Of a stretch of 64,000 bases of DNA, positions 55,146 to 64,000 are shown in pieces. The notes beneath the pieces are model-generated. The model was not told the origin of the DNA. It did not search any database and was given only the letters and a program-made list of their open reading frames with translations. The first letter of the stretch is position 1. Every line of letters begins with the position of its first letter. The translations under genes were made by a program, and so were the position numbers. This DNA is from Pseudomonadota bacterium. Lineage in GTDB: Bacteria; Pseudomonadota; Gammaproteobacteria; Burkholderiales; Burkholderiaceae_C. The DNA is taken from assembly GCA_963205115.1 (NCBI GenBank), contig CAUJHV010000029.1, forward strand, positions 124,001-188,000. The letters run 5' to 3'.

Positions 55146-56168
55146 ATGTCCGCTCGCCGTTTCGGGTTTCGCACCCTGTTGATCCTGCTGTTGCTGCTGG
55201 CCGTCGTGGCCGGCGGGGCGGCGTACTGGCTGGGTTCGCGCTGGGTCGACCAGCCGCTGCCGCTGGCGCGTGCCACGGTGGATGTCACCGTGCCACCCGG
55301 CAGTTCCGCGCGCAAGGTGGCGCAGGCCTGGGCCGATGCCGGCGTGCAGGTGCCGGCCGAGTGGCTGTTCTACTGGTTTCGCCTGTCGGGCGATGCGGCA
55401 CGCATGCGCGCCGGCAGCTATTCGGTCAGCACCGGCGCCACACCGCGCATCCTGCTGCGCAAGATGGTCGACGGCGAAGAGACCATGGAGCAGGTCCGCC
55501 TGATCGAAGGCTGGACCATGCGCCAGTGGCGCGAGGCGCTGGCGCAGGCGCCGCATCTGCAGCCCACCACGGCCAAGATGAGCGACGACGAGCTGATGGC
55601 CGCCATCGGCGCGCCCGGCGTCAAGCCGGAAGGGCGCTTCTTCCCCGACACCTACCGCTACGGCCGCGGCGTGAGCGACGTCAGCGTGCTCAAGCGCGCC
55701 TATGCGCAGATGCAGCTGCGGCTGGCCTCGGCCTGGGCTGGTCGCATGGCCGACCTGCCGCTGAAATCCGCGGACGAGGCGCTGACCCTGGCCTCCATCG
55801 TCGAGAAGGAAACCGGCCGGCCGCAGGACCGCGGGCTCATCGCCGGTGTGTTCATCAACCGGCTGCGCATCGGCATGCCACTGCAGACCGACCCGACCGT
55901 CATCTACGGCCTGGGTGCCTCGTTCGACGGCAACCTGCGCAAGCGCGATCTGCAGACCGACACACCCTTCAACACCTATACGCGCCGCGGCCTGCCGCCC
56001 ACGCCCATCGCCATGCCCGGCGCCGATGCGCTGGCCGTCGCGGTGCAGCCGCAGGCCACCGCGGCGCTGTATTTCGTGGCACGCGGCGACGGAACCAGCG
56101 CCTTCAGCGAGAACCTCGGTCAACACAACCGCGCGGTCAACACCTACCAGCGCGGCGGCACGCCCTGA
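55146..56168 (+). CDS. mltG: endolytic transglycosylase
   Basis: Single [19 protein letters not shown]...[43 protein letters not shown]. Confidence 0.95.
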   Translation: MSARRFGFRTLLILLLLLAVVAGGAAYWLGSRWVDQPLPLARATVDVTVPPGSSARKVAQAWADAGVQVPAEWLFYWFRLSGDAARMRAGSYSVSTGATPRILLRKMVDGEETMEQVRLIEGWTMRQWREALAQAPHLQPTTAKMSDDELMAAIGAPGVKPEGRFFPDTYRYGRGVSDVSVLKRAYAQMQLRLASAWAGRMADLPLKSADEALTLASIVEKETGRPQDRGLIAGVFINRLRIGMPLQTDPTVIYGLGASFDGNLRKRDLQTDTPFNTYTRRGLPPTPIAMPGADALAVAVQPQATAALYFVARGDGTSAFSENLGQHNRAVNTYQRGGTP

Positions 56169-56179
56169 AACGCCTTTTC

Positions 56180-56800
56180 ATGTCCGCACACGGTCGATTC
56201 ATCACGTTCGAAGGCATCGACGGTGCCGGCAAGACCACGCATATCCAGGCCCTGGCCGATGGCCTTCGCGCCGCCGGCCACGAGGTGCTGCTCACGCGCG
56301 AGCCCGGCGGCACGCCGCTGGCGGAAACGCTGCGCGAGCTGGTGCTGCACCAGCCCATGGATGCGCTGACGGAGAGCCTGATGGTCTTCGCCGCCCGGCG
56401 CGACCACCTGGCGCACCGCATCGCTCCGGCGCTGGCCCAGGGCATCACGGTCATCTGCGACCGCTTCACCGATGCGTCGTTTGCCTACCAAGGCGGCGGA
56501 CGCGGCTTCGACCGCGGCGTGCTGACGCAGCTGGAGGCCTGGGTGCAGGAAGGCCGCCAGCCCGATCTGACATTGTGGTTCGACCTGCCCGCCGCCGAGG
56601 CCGCGCGGCGCCGCGGCGCCGTGCGCGCGCCGGACCGATTCGAGTCGCAGGACGAGGCCTTCTTCGAGCGCGTGCGCGCCGGCTATCTGGCCCGCCAGGC
56701 CGCCGACCCGCGGCGCTTTGCCGTCATCGACGCCACGGGCGCGCCGGCGGCCGTGTGGGCACAGGTCGAAGCGGCCGTCCGGGAGCACGGCGCGTGGTAG
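56180..56800 (+). CDS. tmk: dTMP kinase
   Basis: [51 protein letters not shown]...[16 protein letters not shown]. Confidence 0.96.
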   Translation: MSAHGRFITFEGIDGAGKTTHIQALADGLRAAGHEVLLTREPGGTPLAETLRELVLHQPMDALTESLMVFAARRDHLAHRIAPALAQGITVICDRFTDASFAYQGGGRGFDRGVLTQLEAWVQEGRQPDLTLWFDLPAAEAARRRGAVRAPDRFESQDEAFFERVRAGYLARQAADPRRFAVIDATGAPAAVWAQVEAAVREHGAW

Positions 56801-57834
56801 CCGTGGTGGACGGCGAAGGCCGCTTCTGCTGGCCCTGGCTGCGCGAGAGCCTGGTCGAGGCGCAGGCCCAGGTGCGCGGCCATTCGCTGCTGGTGCACGG
56901 TGCGCCGGGCGACGGCGCCTGGGAATTTGGACTGGCGCTGGGCATGGCGCAGCTGTGCGAGAGCAAAGGCGCCCGCCGCCCCTGCGGCCACTGTGGCGCC
57001 TGCAACCTGGTCAACGGCTGGTCGCATCCCGACTTCCACTGGCTCATGCCGCAGGACACCGCGCTGCAACGCGGTGTGCCCGTGCAGGTGGACGAGCGCC
57101 GCAAGCCCAGCAAGCAGATCCGCATCGACGAGGTGAGGGCGGCCATAGACGCCTGCACCTCGACCACCGGCCGCGGCCAGGGCCGCGCCCTGGTGATCTT
57201 CCCCGGCGAGGCCATGAATGCCATCGCCGCCAGCGCCCTGCTCAAAACGCTGGAAGAACCGCCCGCGGGCACGCGCATCGTCATTTGCGCGGCCGAGCCG
57301 GCACGCCTGCTGCCGACCATCCGCAGCCGCTGCCAGCGCTGGACGCTGCCGCGCGTCGCGCCGGCCGTGGCGCGGGCCTGGCTGGGCGAGCAGGGCATCC
57401 CGGGCCCGGATGTGCTGCTGGCCGCGTGCAATGGCCATCCTTTGCAGGCCTTGGCGATGCACGAAGCCGGCATGACGGCTGAGCGCTGGACCGCGCTGCC
57501 CGAGCGCGTGGCCCAGGGCGATGCGGCCGCGCTGGCCGGCGCCGCGACGCCGGTGCTGCTGGAGGCCATGGCCAAGCTCTGCCACGACGCGATGGCCGCG
57601 GCCGTCGGCGGCCAGCCGCGCTTCTTTCCCGGCTCCAAATGGACGGCCGGGCTGTCGCTGCGGCGCCTGAGCGACTGGCACCGGCAGCTACAGAAGCTCC
57701 AGCGGCATGCCGATCACCCGTGGAACGAAGCGCTGCTCGTCGATGCCGTCGTGGCTGAAGCCCGCAGCGCGCTGCAACCCGCGACCAGCGGTCGCCGCAC
57801 CGACAACGGTGCTTTGGCTACACTCGATCCATGA
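56794..57834 (+). CDS. holB: DNA polymerase III subunit delta'
   Basis: [55 protein letters not shown]...[20 protein letters not shown] start overlaps tmk. Confidence 0.93.
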   Translation: MVAVVDGEGRFCWPWLRESLVEAQAQVRGHSLLVHGAPGDGAWEFGLALGMAQLCESKGARRPCGHCGACNLVNGWSHPDFHWLMPQDTALQRGVPVQVDERRKPSKQIRIDEVRAAIDACTSTTGRGQGRALVIFPGEAMNAIAASALLKTLEEPPAGTRIVICAAEPARLLPTIRSRCQRWTLPRVAPAVARAWLGEQGIPGPDVLLAACNGHPLQALAMHEAGMTAERWTALPERVAQGDAAALAGAATPVLLEAMAKLCHDAMAAAVGGQPRFFPGSKWTAGLSLRRLSDWHRQLQKLQRHADHPWNEALLVDAVVAEARSALQPATSGRRTDNGALATLDP

Positions 57835-58232
57835 ACGCCACGTCATCACGCCTACCCGCTGCCGCCGCAGCCGGCAGCCCCGCCCCGAGCAGCGGCCGCC
57901 CGAGCGTGATCCAGCTGGTGTTCCGCGAAAAGAACGCGCTGTACGCAGCCTACGTGCCCGTGCTGGCCGACGGCGGCCTGTTCGTGCCCACCACGCGCGA
58001 CTACCGGCTGGGCGAAGACATCTACCTGCTGCTGTCGCTGCCGGACGACCCGCAGCGCTACCCGGTGGCCGGCAAGATCGCCTGGATCACGCCGCCCAAT
58101 GCCTCTGGCGGCCGCACCCAGGGCGTCGGCGTGCGCTTTCCGAATGACGACAAGACCCGCGCGCTGAAGGTCAAGATCGAAGAGATCCTGGGCACGTCGA
58201 TCTCCAGTTCCAAGCCGACGCAGACCATCTGA
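57831..58232 (+). CDS. PilZ domain protein
   Basis: FREKNALYAAYVPVLADGGLFVPTTRDYRLGEDIYLLLSLPDDPQRYPVAGKIAWITP; holB-pilZ-tatD order. Confidence 0.9.
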   Translation: MNATSSRLPAAAAAGSPAPSSGRPSVIQLVFREKNALYAAYVPVLADGGLFVPTTRDYRLGEDIYLLLSLPDDPQRYPVAGKIAWITPPNASGGRTQGVGVRFPNDDKTRALKVKIEEILGTSISSSKPTQTI

Positions 58233-58282
58233 GCGCCCCTCGGCGCCGCACCGCCCTTCGGCGCCTGTGCGAGCATGTCGGC

Positions 58283-59068
58283 ATGTTTGTCGATTCCCAC
58301 TGCCACCTCACGTTCGACGGCCTGCACGGGCGCATCGCGGACGTACTCAGCGCCATGGCCGACGCGCAGGTCGACCGCGCCATGTGCATCTCCACGACGA
58401 TGGAAGAAGCGCCCGATGTGCTGCAGCTGGCCCTCGATCACGCGAACCTGTATGCCACGGTCGGCGTGCACCCCGACAGCGAAGGCGTCAGCGAGCCCAG
58501 CTTCGATCAACTCGTGGCCGCCGGGCAGCACCCGCGCATCCTGGCCATCGGCGAAACCGGGCTCGATTACTACCGCCTCAACGGCCGAAGCATCGAAGAC
58601 ATGCACTGGCAGCGCGAGCGCTTCCGCGTGCACATCCGCGCCGCGCGCGCCGTGCGCAAGCCGTTGGTGATCCACACCCGATCGGCCTCGGCGGACACGC
58701 TCGCGGTGCTGCGCGAAGAGCAGGGCGCCGAGGTCGGCGGCGTCTTCCACTGCTTCACCGAAACGGCGGACGTGGCCCGCGCCGCGCTGGACATGGGCTT
58801 CCACATCTCGTTTTCCGGCATCCTGAGCTTCAAGAACGCCCAGGACCTGCGCGATGTCGCCAGCTGGGTGCCGCTGGACCGTTGCCTGATCGAGACGGAC
58901 AGCCCCTACCTCGCGCCCGTGCCCTACCGCGGCAAGCCCAACCAGCCGGCCTACGTGCCCTACGTGGCACGCGCGCTGGCCGCCTGCCGCGGCATCACGG
59001 TGGAGGAGGTGGCGCAGGCCACCACGGCCAACTTCGACCGGCTTTTCATGCCCCAGACCGGCGGGTGA
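58283..59068 (+). CDS. TatD family hydrolase
   Basis: MFVDSHCHLTFDGL...ILAIGETGLDYYRL...VFHCFTETADVARAALDMGFHISFSGILSFKNA...IETDSPYLAPVPYRGKPNQPAYV. Confidence 0.95.
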   Translation: MFVDSHCHLTFDGLHGRIADVLSAMADAQVDRAMCISTTMEEAPDVLQLALDHANLYATVGVHPDSEGVSEPSFDQLVAAGQHPRILAIGETGLDYYRLNGRSIEDMHWQRERFRVHIRAARAVRKPLVIHTRSASADTLAVLREEQGAEVGGVFHCFTETADVARAALDMGFHISFSGILSFKNAQDLRDVASWVPLDRCLIETDSPYLAPVPYRGKPNQPAYVPYVARALAACRGITVEEVAQATTANFDRLFMPQTGG

Positions 59069-59333
59069 TGCCCGGAATCGCGGCAAAACCCATCTTCAAG
59101 TGAAACTTGATGCGGCTTGACAAATGAAATCCAAACCATTGTCGCCAAAGGCTTTCTAGGTTTTTGTCGCAAGCGACAGCGAACGCCTGGTGCCAGACCT
59201 CCCGGCCGCCGCGGGAAGCCCAAAGCGCCCCAGCCAGACCCGGCCTGTCAAGCCAGTTCCGCACGGATTCGACCGAGCCGCCAGCGCCCGAGGATGCCGA
59301 ACGTGGACAGCCGCACGCGCCGATGCCCGACAG

Positions 59334-59354
59334 TTGTCAGACATTGCCTGACAA
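59334..59354. promoter_or_regulatory. 21-bp palindrome, operator-like
   Basis: TTGTCAGACATTGCCTGACAA; 7-bp perfect arms, 18/21 palindromic overall counting the centre as mismatched. Confidence 0.6.
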
Positions 59355-59443
59355 GCGGTTTCGGCCTGCGCCCACTGGGTGAACCCAAGGGCCGCTCCTA
59401 CATTGGTTCGCATCCCATTGATGCATGCCCTGAAGGAGCCGTA

Positions 59444-59659
59444 GTGATTCCTGCCGAAGCCAACAACCCGTTTGCGCTGTTGCTGAACCCCGAGAACGTC
59501 GTGAAGGCCGTGGAAGCGTCCGAGCGCCTGTCTCGCCTCCAAAGCCGGGTCTGCCGCCCGCTGGACCGCCCGCTGATCCCGACCGCCGCCGTGCCCAATG
59601 ACTCCGTCGCCGCATTCGACGCCGCCATCGACCGCGCGTCGGCGCGCCGCATGTACTGA
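59444..59659 (+). CDS. small conserved-looking protein (71 aa)
   Basis: V/MIPAEANNPFALLLNPENVVKAVEASERLSRLQSRVCRPLDRPLIPTAAVPNDSVAAFDAAIDRASARRMY; GAAGGAG SD, GTG start, followed by a terminator. Confidence 0.7.
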   Translation: MIPAEANNPFALLLNPENVVKAVEASERLSRLQSRVCRPLDRPLIPTAAVPNDSVAAFDAAIDRASARRMY

Positions 59660-59679
59660 GTCGCCGCGACATCGCACCT

Positions 59680-59704
59680 GCGCGCCTCGGGCGCGCTTTT
59701 TTTT
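59680..59704 (+). terminator. rho-independent terminator
   Basis: GCGCGCC tcg GGCGCGC TTTTTTTT. Confidence 0.9.
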
Positions 59705-59994
59705 GGCCGATCGACGGGCGGCACGTGTCAGTCGCCTCGACGGTCCGCGCCGCGGCCCAGGGTCGTGGCCACAGACTCAGCGGCCAGACGCGGCGATCTG
59801 CAGGGCAGAGTCCACGCGAGGGCGCAGATTCGAGCGGACGCACGGCTCCATCGGTGCCCGCTCGGCCGAATCACATAGATGCGACAATGTATATTATGAC
59901 AACTTAGAAATCGACGGGCCTGCGGTTCGCCGGACACATGGCAAGACGCCCACTCGGCATGGCGCTTCGACCCCCGTCCTTCGACGTCCCGTGT

Positions 59995-60071
59995 GCGCAT
60001 CGCGCATCGCGCATCGCGCATCGCGCATCGCGCATCGCGCATCGCGCACCGAGCACCGAGCACCGAGCACC
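59995..60071. repeat. heptanucleotide tandem array, 11 units (7x GCGCATC, 1x GCGCACC, 3x GAGCACC)
   Basis: Unit-by-unit reading of 59995-60071. Confidence 0.97.
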
Positions 60072-60079
60072 GGCGTGGC

Positions 60080-61378
60080 CTAAGCATCCACGCGAACGAT
60101 GCCAGGCATCGCGACCCGGCCCTCACGCAACTCCGCGCGCGGCGCATAACAGCGCAATGCGATCTGGAACGGTCCCGCTGGTGTCGGCAACCAGTTCGCC
60201 CGCAGCTGCGGCTCTCCGGGGCTCGTGCGCTGCAGCACGATCTCGATCGAACCGTCGGCCGCCACCACCAGGCCGGCGGTCCGGTTGCCGATCGAATAGC
60301 GTCCGATCGGGTTGTCGACGAAGAACCGCCGTCCATCCGCCGTGGCCTCGTACATCGTGAACGACCAGAACGAGTCGGTGGGAATGCCGCCCGCCGGCAC
60401 ATGCAGGACGTAGCGGCTCTCGCCGTCCAGCGGCTGCCGGTCGTCATCGTGGTAGCGCACGAAATACATCGCCTCGTCGGGCTCCAAGGCGCCCAGGCCA
60501 CCCATCGCCACGGAAGCGCGCAAGGCGAAATTCCGGCCGAAATTGCCGATGTCCGCCGCGGCGGCGATCCAGCCCTGGAAGTCTCGGCGCCCGCTGGCGC
60601 CGGAGCGCCGCACGCCCTCGAATGCTGACGCGATCTGCGCGGACCAGGCCTGCTGGATGGCGACGGGAAGTTTCTCCCATGCCCGCACATCGCCTGGACT
60701 GAAGCCGATCTCGGCCCATGAAGACAAAAGCTCGCCCTCGCCGGCCGGCGGCGGGTTGCGCGCGAGCGCCTCGTTCACAACAGCCAGGAAATTCTGCGGA
60801 TCGACAGCGTCACGCGGCTGCACGCGCGCCAGCCCATCCGCACCGCCCGGTGCCACGACCTCCAACGCATTCTGCATCGCGTGCGAATGGGCGAGATCGT
60901 CCAGCCCTTCGACCAGCCAGCGCGCAAAGAGCCACACGTCCAGGCCCGGCGTGGCAATCACCCGCCCCTCCCCGCCCGGCGCCGCCTGTCCCGGCCCGAC
61001 CAGCGTCAGATCCACCGGACCGCGTGCGTCCAACCGCTCGCCGACCACGGCGATGTGGTTCGTACAGGCATCCAGCAGCGCCACCGACCAGTAGCGCCCT
61101 GGCGGCATCTGGCCCACACGAATGCGCACCGGCCCGCGCGAGAGATCCAGCCAGGCGTTCGAGTACAGCGTGTCGTTGTTCGGCGCGGTCAGCCAGCGCG
61201 AACGGTGGTCGCTGAGCGCGCGCAGGTGCTGCACCGTATTGGGCGCGTGACGCTGCGCGTTCTGTGGGCCCTGCACCGCGCGGTAGCGCGTTTGCGCCAG
61301 CACGAACAGCGGATAGCCGTAGACAAAGGCCGCGTCGATGCGGCTCGCCAACGAGTCCGCATCCGCCGTCATCGCCAC
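60080..61378 (-). CDS. DUF1254/DUF1214 domain protein
   Basis: AFVYGYPLFVLAQTRYRAV...WLTAPNNDTLYSNAWLDLSRGPVRI...FWSFTMYEATADGRRFFVDNPIGRYSIGNRT. Confidence 0.88.
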   Translation of the reverse strand: MAMTADADSLASRIDAAFVYGYPLFVLAQTRYRAVQGPQNAQRHAPNTVQHLRALSDHRSRWLTAPNNDTLYSNAWLDLSRGPVRIRVGQMPPGRYWSVALLDACTNHIAVVGERLDARGPVDLTLVGPGQAAPGGEGRVIATPGLDVWLFARWLVEGLDDLAHSHAMQNALEVVAPGGADGLARVQPRDAVDPQNFLAVVNEALARNPPPAGEGELLSSWAEIGFSPGDVRAWEKLPVAIQQAWSAQIASAFEGVRRSGASGRRDFQGWIAAAADIGNFGRNFALRASVAMGGLGALEPDEAMYFVRYHDDDRQPLDGESRYVLHVPAGGIPTDSFWSFTMYEATADGRRFFVDNPIGRYSIGNRTAGLVVAADGSIEIVLQRTSPGEPQLRANWLPTPAGPFQIALRCYAPRAELREGRVAMPGIVRVDA

Positions 61379-61390
61379 GCGCGTGTCAGC

Positions 61391-63046
61391 TCAGGCGGCC
61401 ACGGCCGCGTGGGCCTTCTCGAAGCTGAAGTCGCGGTAGCCATTCGTCGCCGCTGCCGCGCAGTGTTCGCGGTATTTCGGGAAGCCGCCGGTAAACAGCG
61501 TCAGCCCCAGCGGCTTGTCCTTGACGTTCGCGCCGACATACCAGGTCTTGGCCTTGGACAGCAGCGTGCGATCGGCCAGGCTGGCCACGAGCGCCATCCA
61601 GGCGTCTTCGGCCTGCTTCGTGGGCTCCACGGCCTTCAGGCCGTGTTCCTTCATGTGCGTCATGAGCGCGGCGAACCAGTCCACGTCGTGTTCGCTGATG
61701 CGCACGATATTGGCCAGCGCCGCCGGGCCGTTCGGGCCGGTGGTCATGAAGAGATTCGGGAAACCTTCGAGCATGAGGCCCAGGTAGGAGCGTGCGCCGT
61801 CCTTCCACTTCTGGTTGACGGTCTGGCCGTTGCGGCCGACCACGTCGAAGGCCAGCAGCGCCCCGGTCAGGCCGTCGTAGCCCGTGGCCAGGATCAGCAT
61901 GTCCAGCTCGATCTCGCCGGAAGCCGTGCGCACGCCCTTCTCCGTGATCTCGAGGATGGGGTCCGTCTGGCAATCCACCAGGTGCACGTTGGGCAGGTTG
62001 TAGGTCTCGTAGTAGCTCGAATCCAGACAAGGCCGGCGGGCAAAAATGGGGTAGCCGCGCGGCTTGAGCTTCTCGGCAGTCACGGGATCCTTCACGACCT
62101 CGTCGATCTTGCCGCGCACGAATTCGGCCACGTGCTCATTGGCCTCGGCGTTGGCCAGCAGGTCGGAGAACGTGCCCAGCATGGCCAGGCCGCCGTTGCG
62201 CCAGCCGTCTTCCATGAGCTTTTGCCGCTCCTCGGGTGTCACGCTGAAGAAAGCGCGGGTGCTGGCCGGCCGCAGGCCGCCGTTGGGGCTGTTCAGCGCG
62301 GCCTGGCGCAAGCCGGCGTAGTTGCGCTTGACCTCGGCCACGTAGTCGGGCTCCAGCTTGCGGTTGCGCATGGGCATCGTGAAGCTGGGCGTGCGCTGCA
62401 GCACAAACAGCTCACCGGCTTTCGGCCCGACTTCCTGAACGATCTGGATGCCGGTGGAGCCGGTGCCCAGCACGCCCACGCGCTTGCCGGCATAACTCAC
62501 CGGATGATGCGGCCAGCGTGCCGCGCGGTACAGCTCGCCCTTGAAGCGGTCCAGGCCCGGGATTTCCGGATCCTTCGGCACCGACAGCGGCCCCGTGGCC
62601 ATCACGCAGTACGGGGCCTCGAAGGTCTCGCCGCCATCGGTGGTCACCACCCAGAGCTGGCGTTCTTCGTCCCAGGCGGCACGTGTGACGCGCGTGTTGA
62701 ACTTGAAGTGCTTGCGCAGGCTCAGCCGGTCGGCCACGAAATTGAAATACGCCAGCAGCTCGGGCTGCGCGGCGAAGTATTCCGACCATGTCCACTCCTG
62801 CTCGACCTCGCGCGAAAACGCGTAGCTGTAGCAGATGCTGGGCAGGTCCACACGCGCGCCGGGATAGCGGTTCCAGTACCACACGCCACCCACGTCGCCG
62901 CCCGCCTCGAAGCCTTGCACGGCCAGGCCCATCTCGCGGTACTTGTGGATCGCGTACAGCCCGCCGAAACCCGCGCCGACGACGATCACGTCCAGGCGGC
63001 GCGCCGATCCGGTTGTGGCCGGGTTTTGTCCAGGTTCAGCGTTCAT
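61391..63046 (-). CDS. flavin-containing Baeyer-Villiger-type monooxygenase
   Basis: VIVVGAGFGGLYAIHKYREMG; GGVWYWNRYPGARVD; FKGELYRAARWP; GVLGTGSTGIQIVQEVG. Confidence 0.9.
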   Translation of the reverse strand: MNAEPGQNPATTGSARRLDVIVVGAGFGGLYAIHKYREMGLAVQGFEAGGDVGGVWYWNRYPGARVDLPSICYSYAFSREVEQEWTWSEYFAAQPELLAYFNFVADRLSLRKHFKFNTRVTRAAWDEERQLWVVTTDGGETFEAPYCVMATGPLSVPKDPEIPGLDRFKGELYRAARWPHHPVSYAGKRVGVLGTGSTGIQIVQEVGPKAGELFVLQRTPSFTMPMRNRKLEPDYVAEVKRNYAGLRQAALNSPNGGLRPASTRAFFSVTPEERQKLMEDGWRNGGLAMLGTFSDLLANAEANEHVAEFVRGKIDEVVKDPVTAEKLKPRGYPIFARRPCLDSSYYETYNLPNVHLVDCQTDPILEITEKGVRTASGEIELDMLILATGYDGLTGALLAFDVVGRNGQTVNQKWKDGARSYLGLMLEGFPNLFMTTGPNGPAALANIVRISEHDVDWFAALMTHMKEHGLKAVEPTKQAEDAWMALVASLADRTLLSKAKTWYVGANVKDKPLGLTLFTGGFPKYREHCAAAATNGYRDFSFEKAHAAVAA

Positions 63047-63719
63047 CCTTCTCTCCGGTCTTTGCAAGGGGTGGCACGGGGCTGGGGCCGGCGCGGTTGA
63101 GCAGGCCCAGCAACACGATGTCCAGGTATTGGTCGATGACTTCGGTGGCACGCATCGGCCCGCCGGGGCGGTGCCAGCGCGACATCTGGTTCAGGCCCGA
63201 CAGCAGCAGCCGCCCGGCAATGGACGGGTTCACGGGCCGCAGTTCGCCGCTGGCGATGCCGTCCTCAACGCAGGTGCGCAGCAGCTTTTCGTAGTCGTCG
63301 CGCTGCTGCAGCGCCAGGCCGCGGCGACCGGTGGCGCCGGCCTGCCAGAAGGCATTCGAGCCGGCAACCCACTTGTCGCGGCGCGCCTCCATCGATTCGG
63401 CCGATGCCCGCAGGAAGGCGCGCACCTTCTCGGTGGGCGTGTGCGCTCGCGCCACGGCCGTCTGCACCTCGGCCAGCAGCGAGCTCATCGATTCGATGAC
63501 CACCCGCTCGTACAGCGCGTCCTTGTTCGGGAAATAGTAGTACAGCGCCGCCTTGGTGATCTGCGCGGCCTCGGCGATGTCGCGCAGCGAGGTGGCATCG
63601 AAGCCCTTCTGCGCAAACAGCCGCCGCGCAATGGACAACAACTGCGCCTCGCGCCCATCGGCCAGGCCCGGATCGGACGCGGCCGACGACTCCTGCGATC
63701 CGGCGTCCTGGCTCATCAC
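63036..63719 (-). CDS. TetR family transcriptional regulator
   Basis: LLSIARRLFAQKGFDATSLRDIAEAAQITKAALYYYFPNKDALYERV. Confidence 0.94.
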   Translation of the reverse strand: MMSQDAGSQESSAASDPGLADGREAQLLSIARRLFAQKGFDATSLRDIAEAAQITKAALYYYFPNKDALYERVVIESMSSLLAEVQTAVARAHTPTEKVRAFLRASAESMEARRDKWVAGSNAFWQAGATGRRGLALQQRDDYEKLLRTCVEDGIASGELRPVNPSIAGRLLLSGLNQMSRWHRPGGPMRATEVIDQYLDIVLLGLLNRAGPSPVPPLAKTGEKDER

Positions 63720-64000
63720 CGGCCCTGGTAGACGGGCTTGCGCTTTTCCAGGAAGGCACGCTGCGCCTCCTTGGCGTCTTCGGTCTTCGACAGCGCCAGG
63801 GTGTTGCCCTGCTCGTAGCGGTAGGCGTCGCGCAGCGGCATGACCTCCGTCAGGCGCGCGGCTTCCTTGGCCAGGCGCACGGCGATCGGTGACTTGCTGG
63901 CGATCTCGTGGGCGATGCCCATCGCGTAGGGCAGCAGTTCGGCCTGCGGCAGGCAGGCTTCGACCAGGCCCAGGCGGTACATCTCGGCGGCCGTGATCTG
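63716..64000 (-). CDS. enoyl-CoA hydratase/isomerase family protein (C-terminal part, truncated at window edge)
   Basis: LGLVEACLPQAELLPYAMGIAHEIASKSPIAVRLAKEAARLTEVMPLRDAYRYEQGNTLALSKTEDAKEAQRAFLEKRKPVYQGR. Confidence 0.85.
   Translation of the reverse strand, partial: QITAAEMYRLGLVEACLPQAELLPYAMGIAHEIASKSPIAVRLAKEAARLTEVMPLRDAYRYEQGNTLALSKTEDAKEAQRAFLEKRKPVYQGR

Noticed and set aside
59995-60071. CRISPR-like array
   Set aside because: Units are contiguous 7-mers with no spacers and no cas genes nearby; it is a simple tandem repeat.
59938-60360. 140-aa + strand ORF through the heptamer array as a repeat protein
   Set aside because: Overlaps the 3' part of the well-supported DUF1254 gene on the opposite strand, and no clear SD was seen.

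Overview
High-GC (Burkholderiales/Comamonadaceae-like, judged from gene content) chromosomal window of about 60 protein-coding genes. I found no rRNA, tRNA, CRISPR array, transposase or prophage. Main blocks: (1) 1-11855, a 3-hydroxyanthranilate meta-cleavage cluster (ACMSD, HAO, RidA-type deaminase, aminomuconate-semialdehyde dehydrogenase) with an amidase, two SDRs, a polysaccharide deacetylase, a Pot-type ABC importer and a MarR regulator; (2) 13674-16104, a MarR regulator divergent from a tannase-family esterase that resembles MHETase; (3) 16159-24211, glgP divergent from glgC-glgA, with glgA overlapping an mtnP-mtnA-(FucA-like aldolase) set that looks like a DHAP-shunt nucleoside salvage route; (4) 27194-29625, a secreted trypsin-like protease and FHA membrane protein pair; (5) 30611-46206, a large polyamine uptake and catabolism cluster (two PuuA-like ligases, PuuB, PuuC, PuuD, GabT, SpuC-like transaminase, PotFGHI-type ABC, DUF3138 porin, Lrp regulator); (6) aceA, a TPR-GGDEF protein, and the tmk-holB-pilZ-tatD housekeeping block; (7) 59334-63719, a region with a 21-bp palindrome, a small protein, an 11-unit heptanucleotide tandem array, DUF1254/1214, and a Baeyer-Villiger monooxygenase-like protein with an altered fingerprint. 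The best candidates for follow-up are the heptamer array, the intercistronic stop-to-SD repeat family in the polyamine operon, the glycogen/DHAP-shunt operon, the MHETase-like esterase and the BVMO with His to Arg in its fingerprint. Protein calls come from reading the translations and recalling family motifs; no database search was run.
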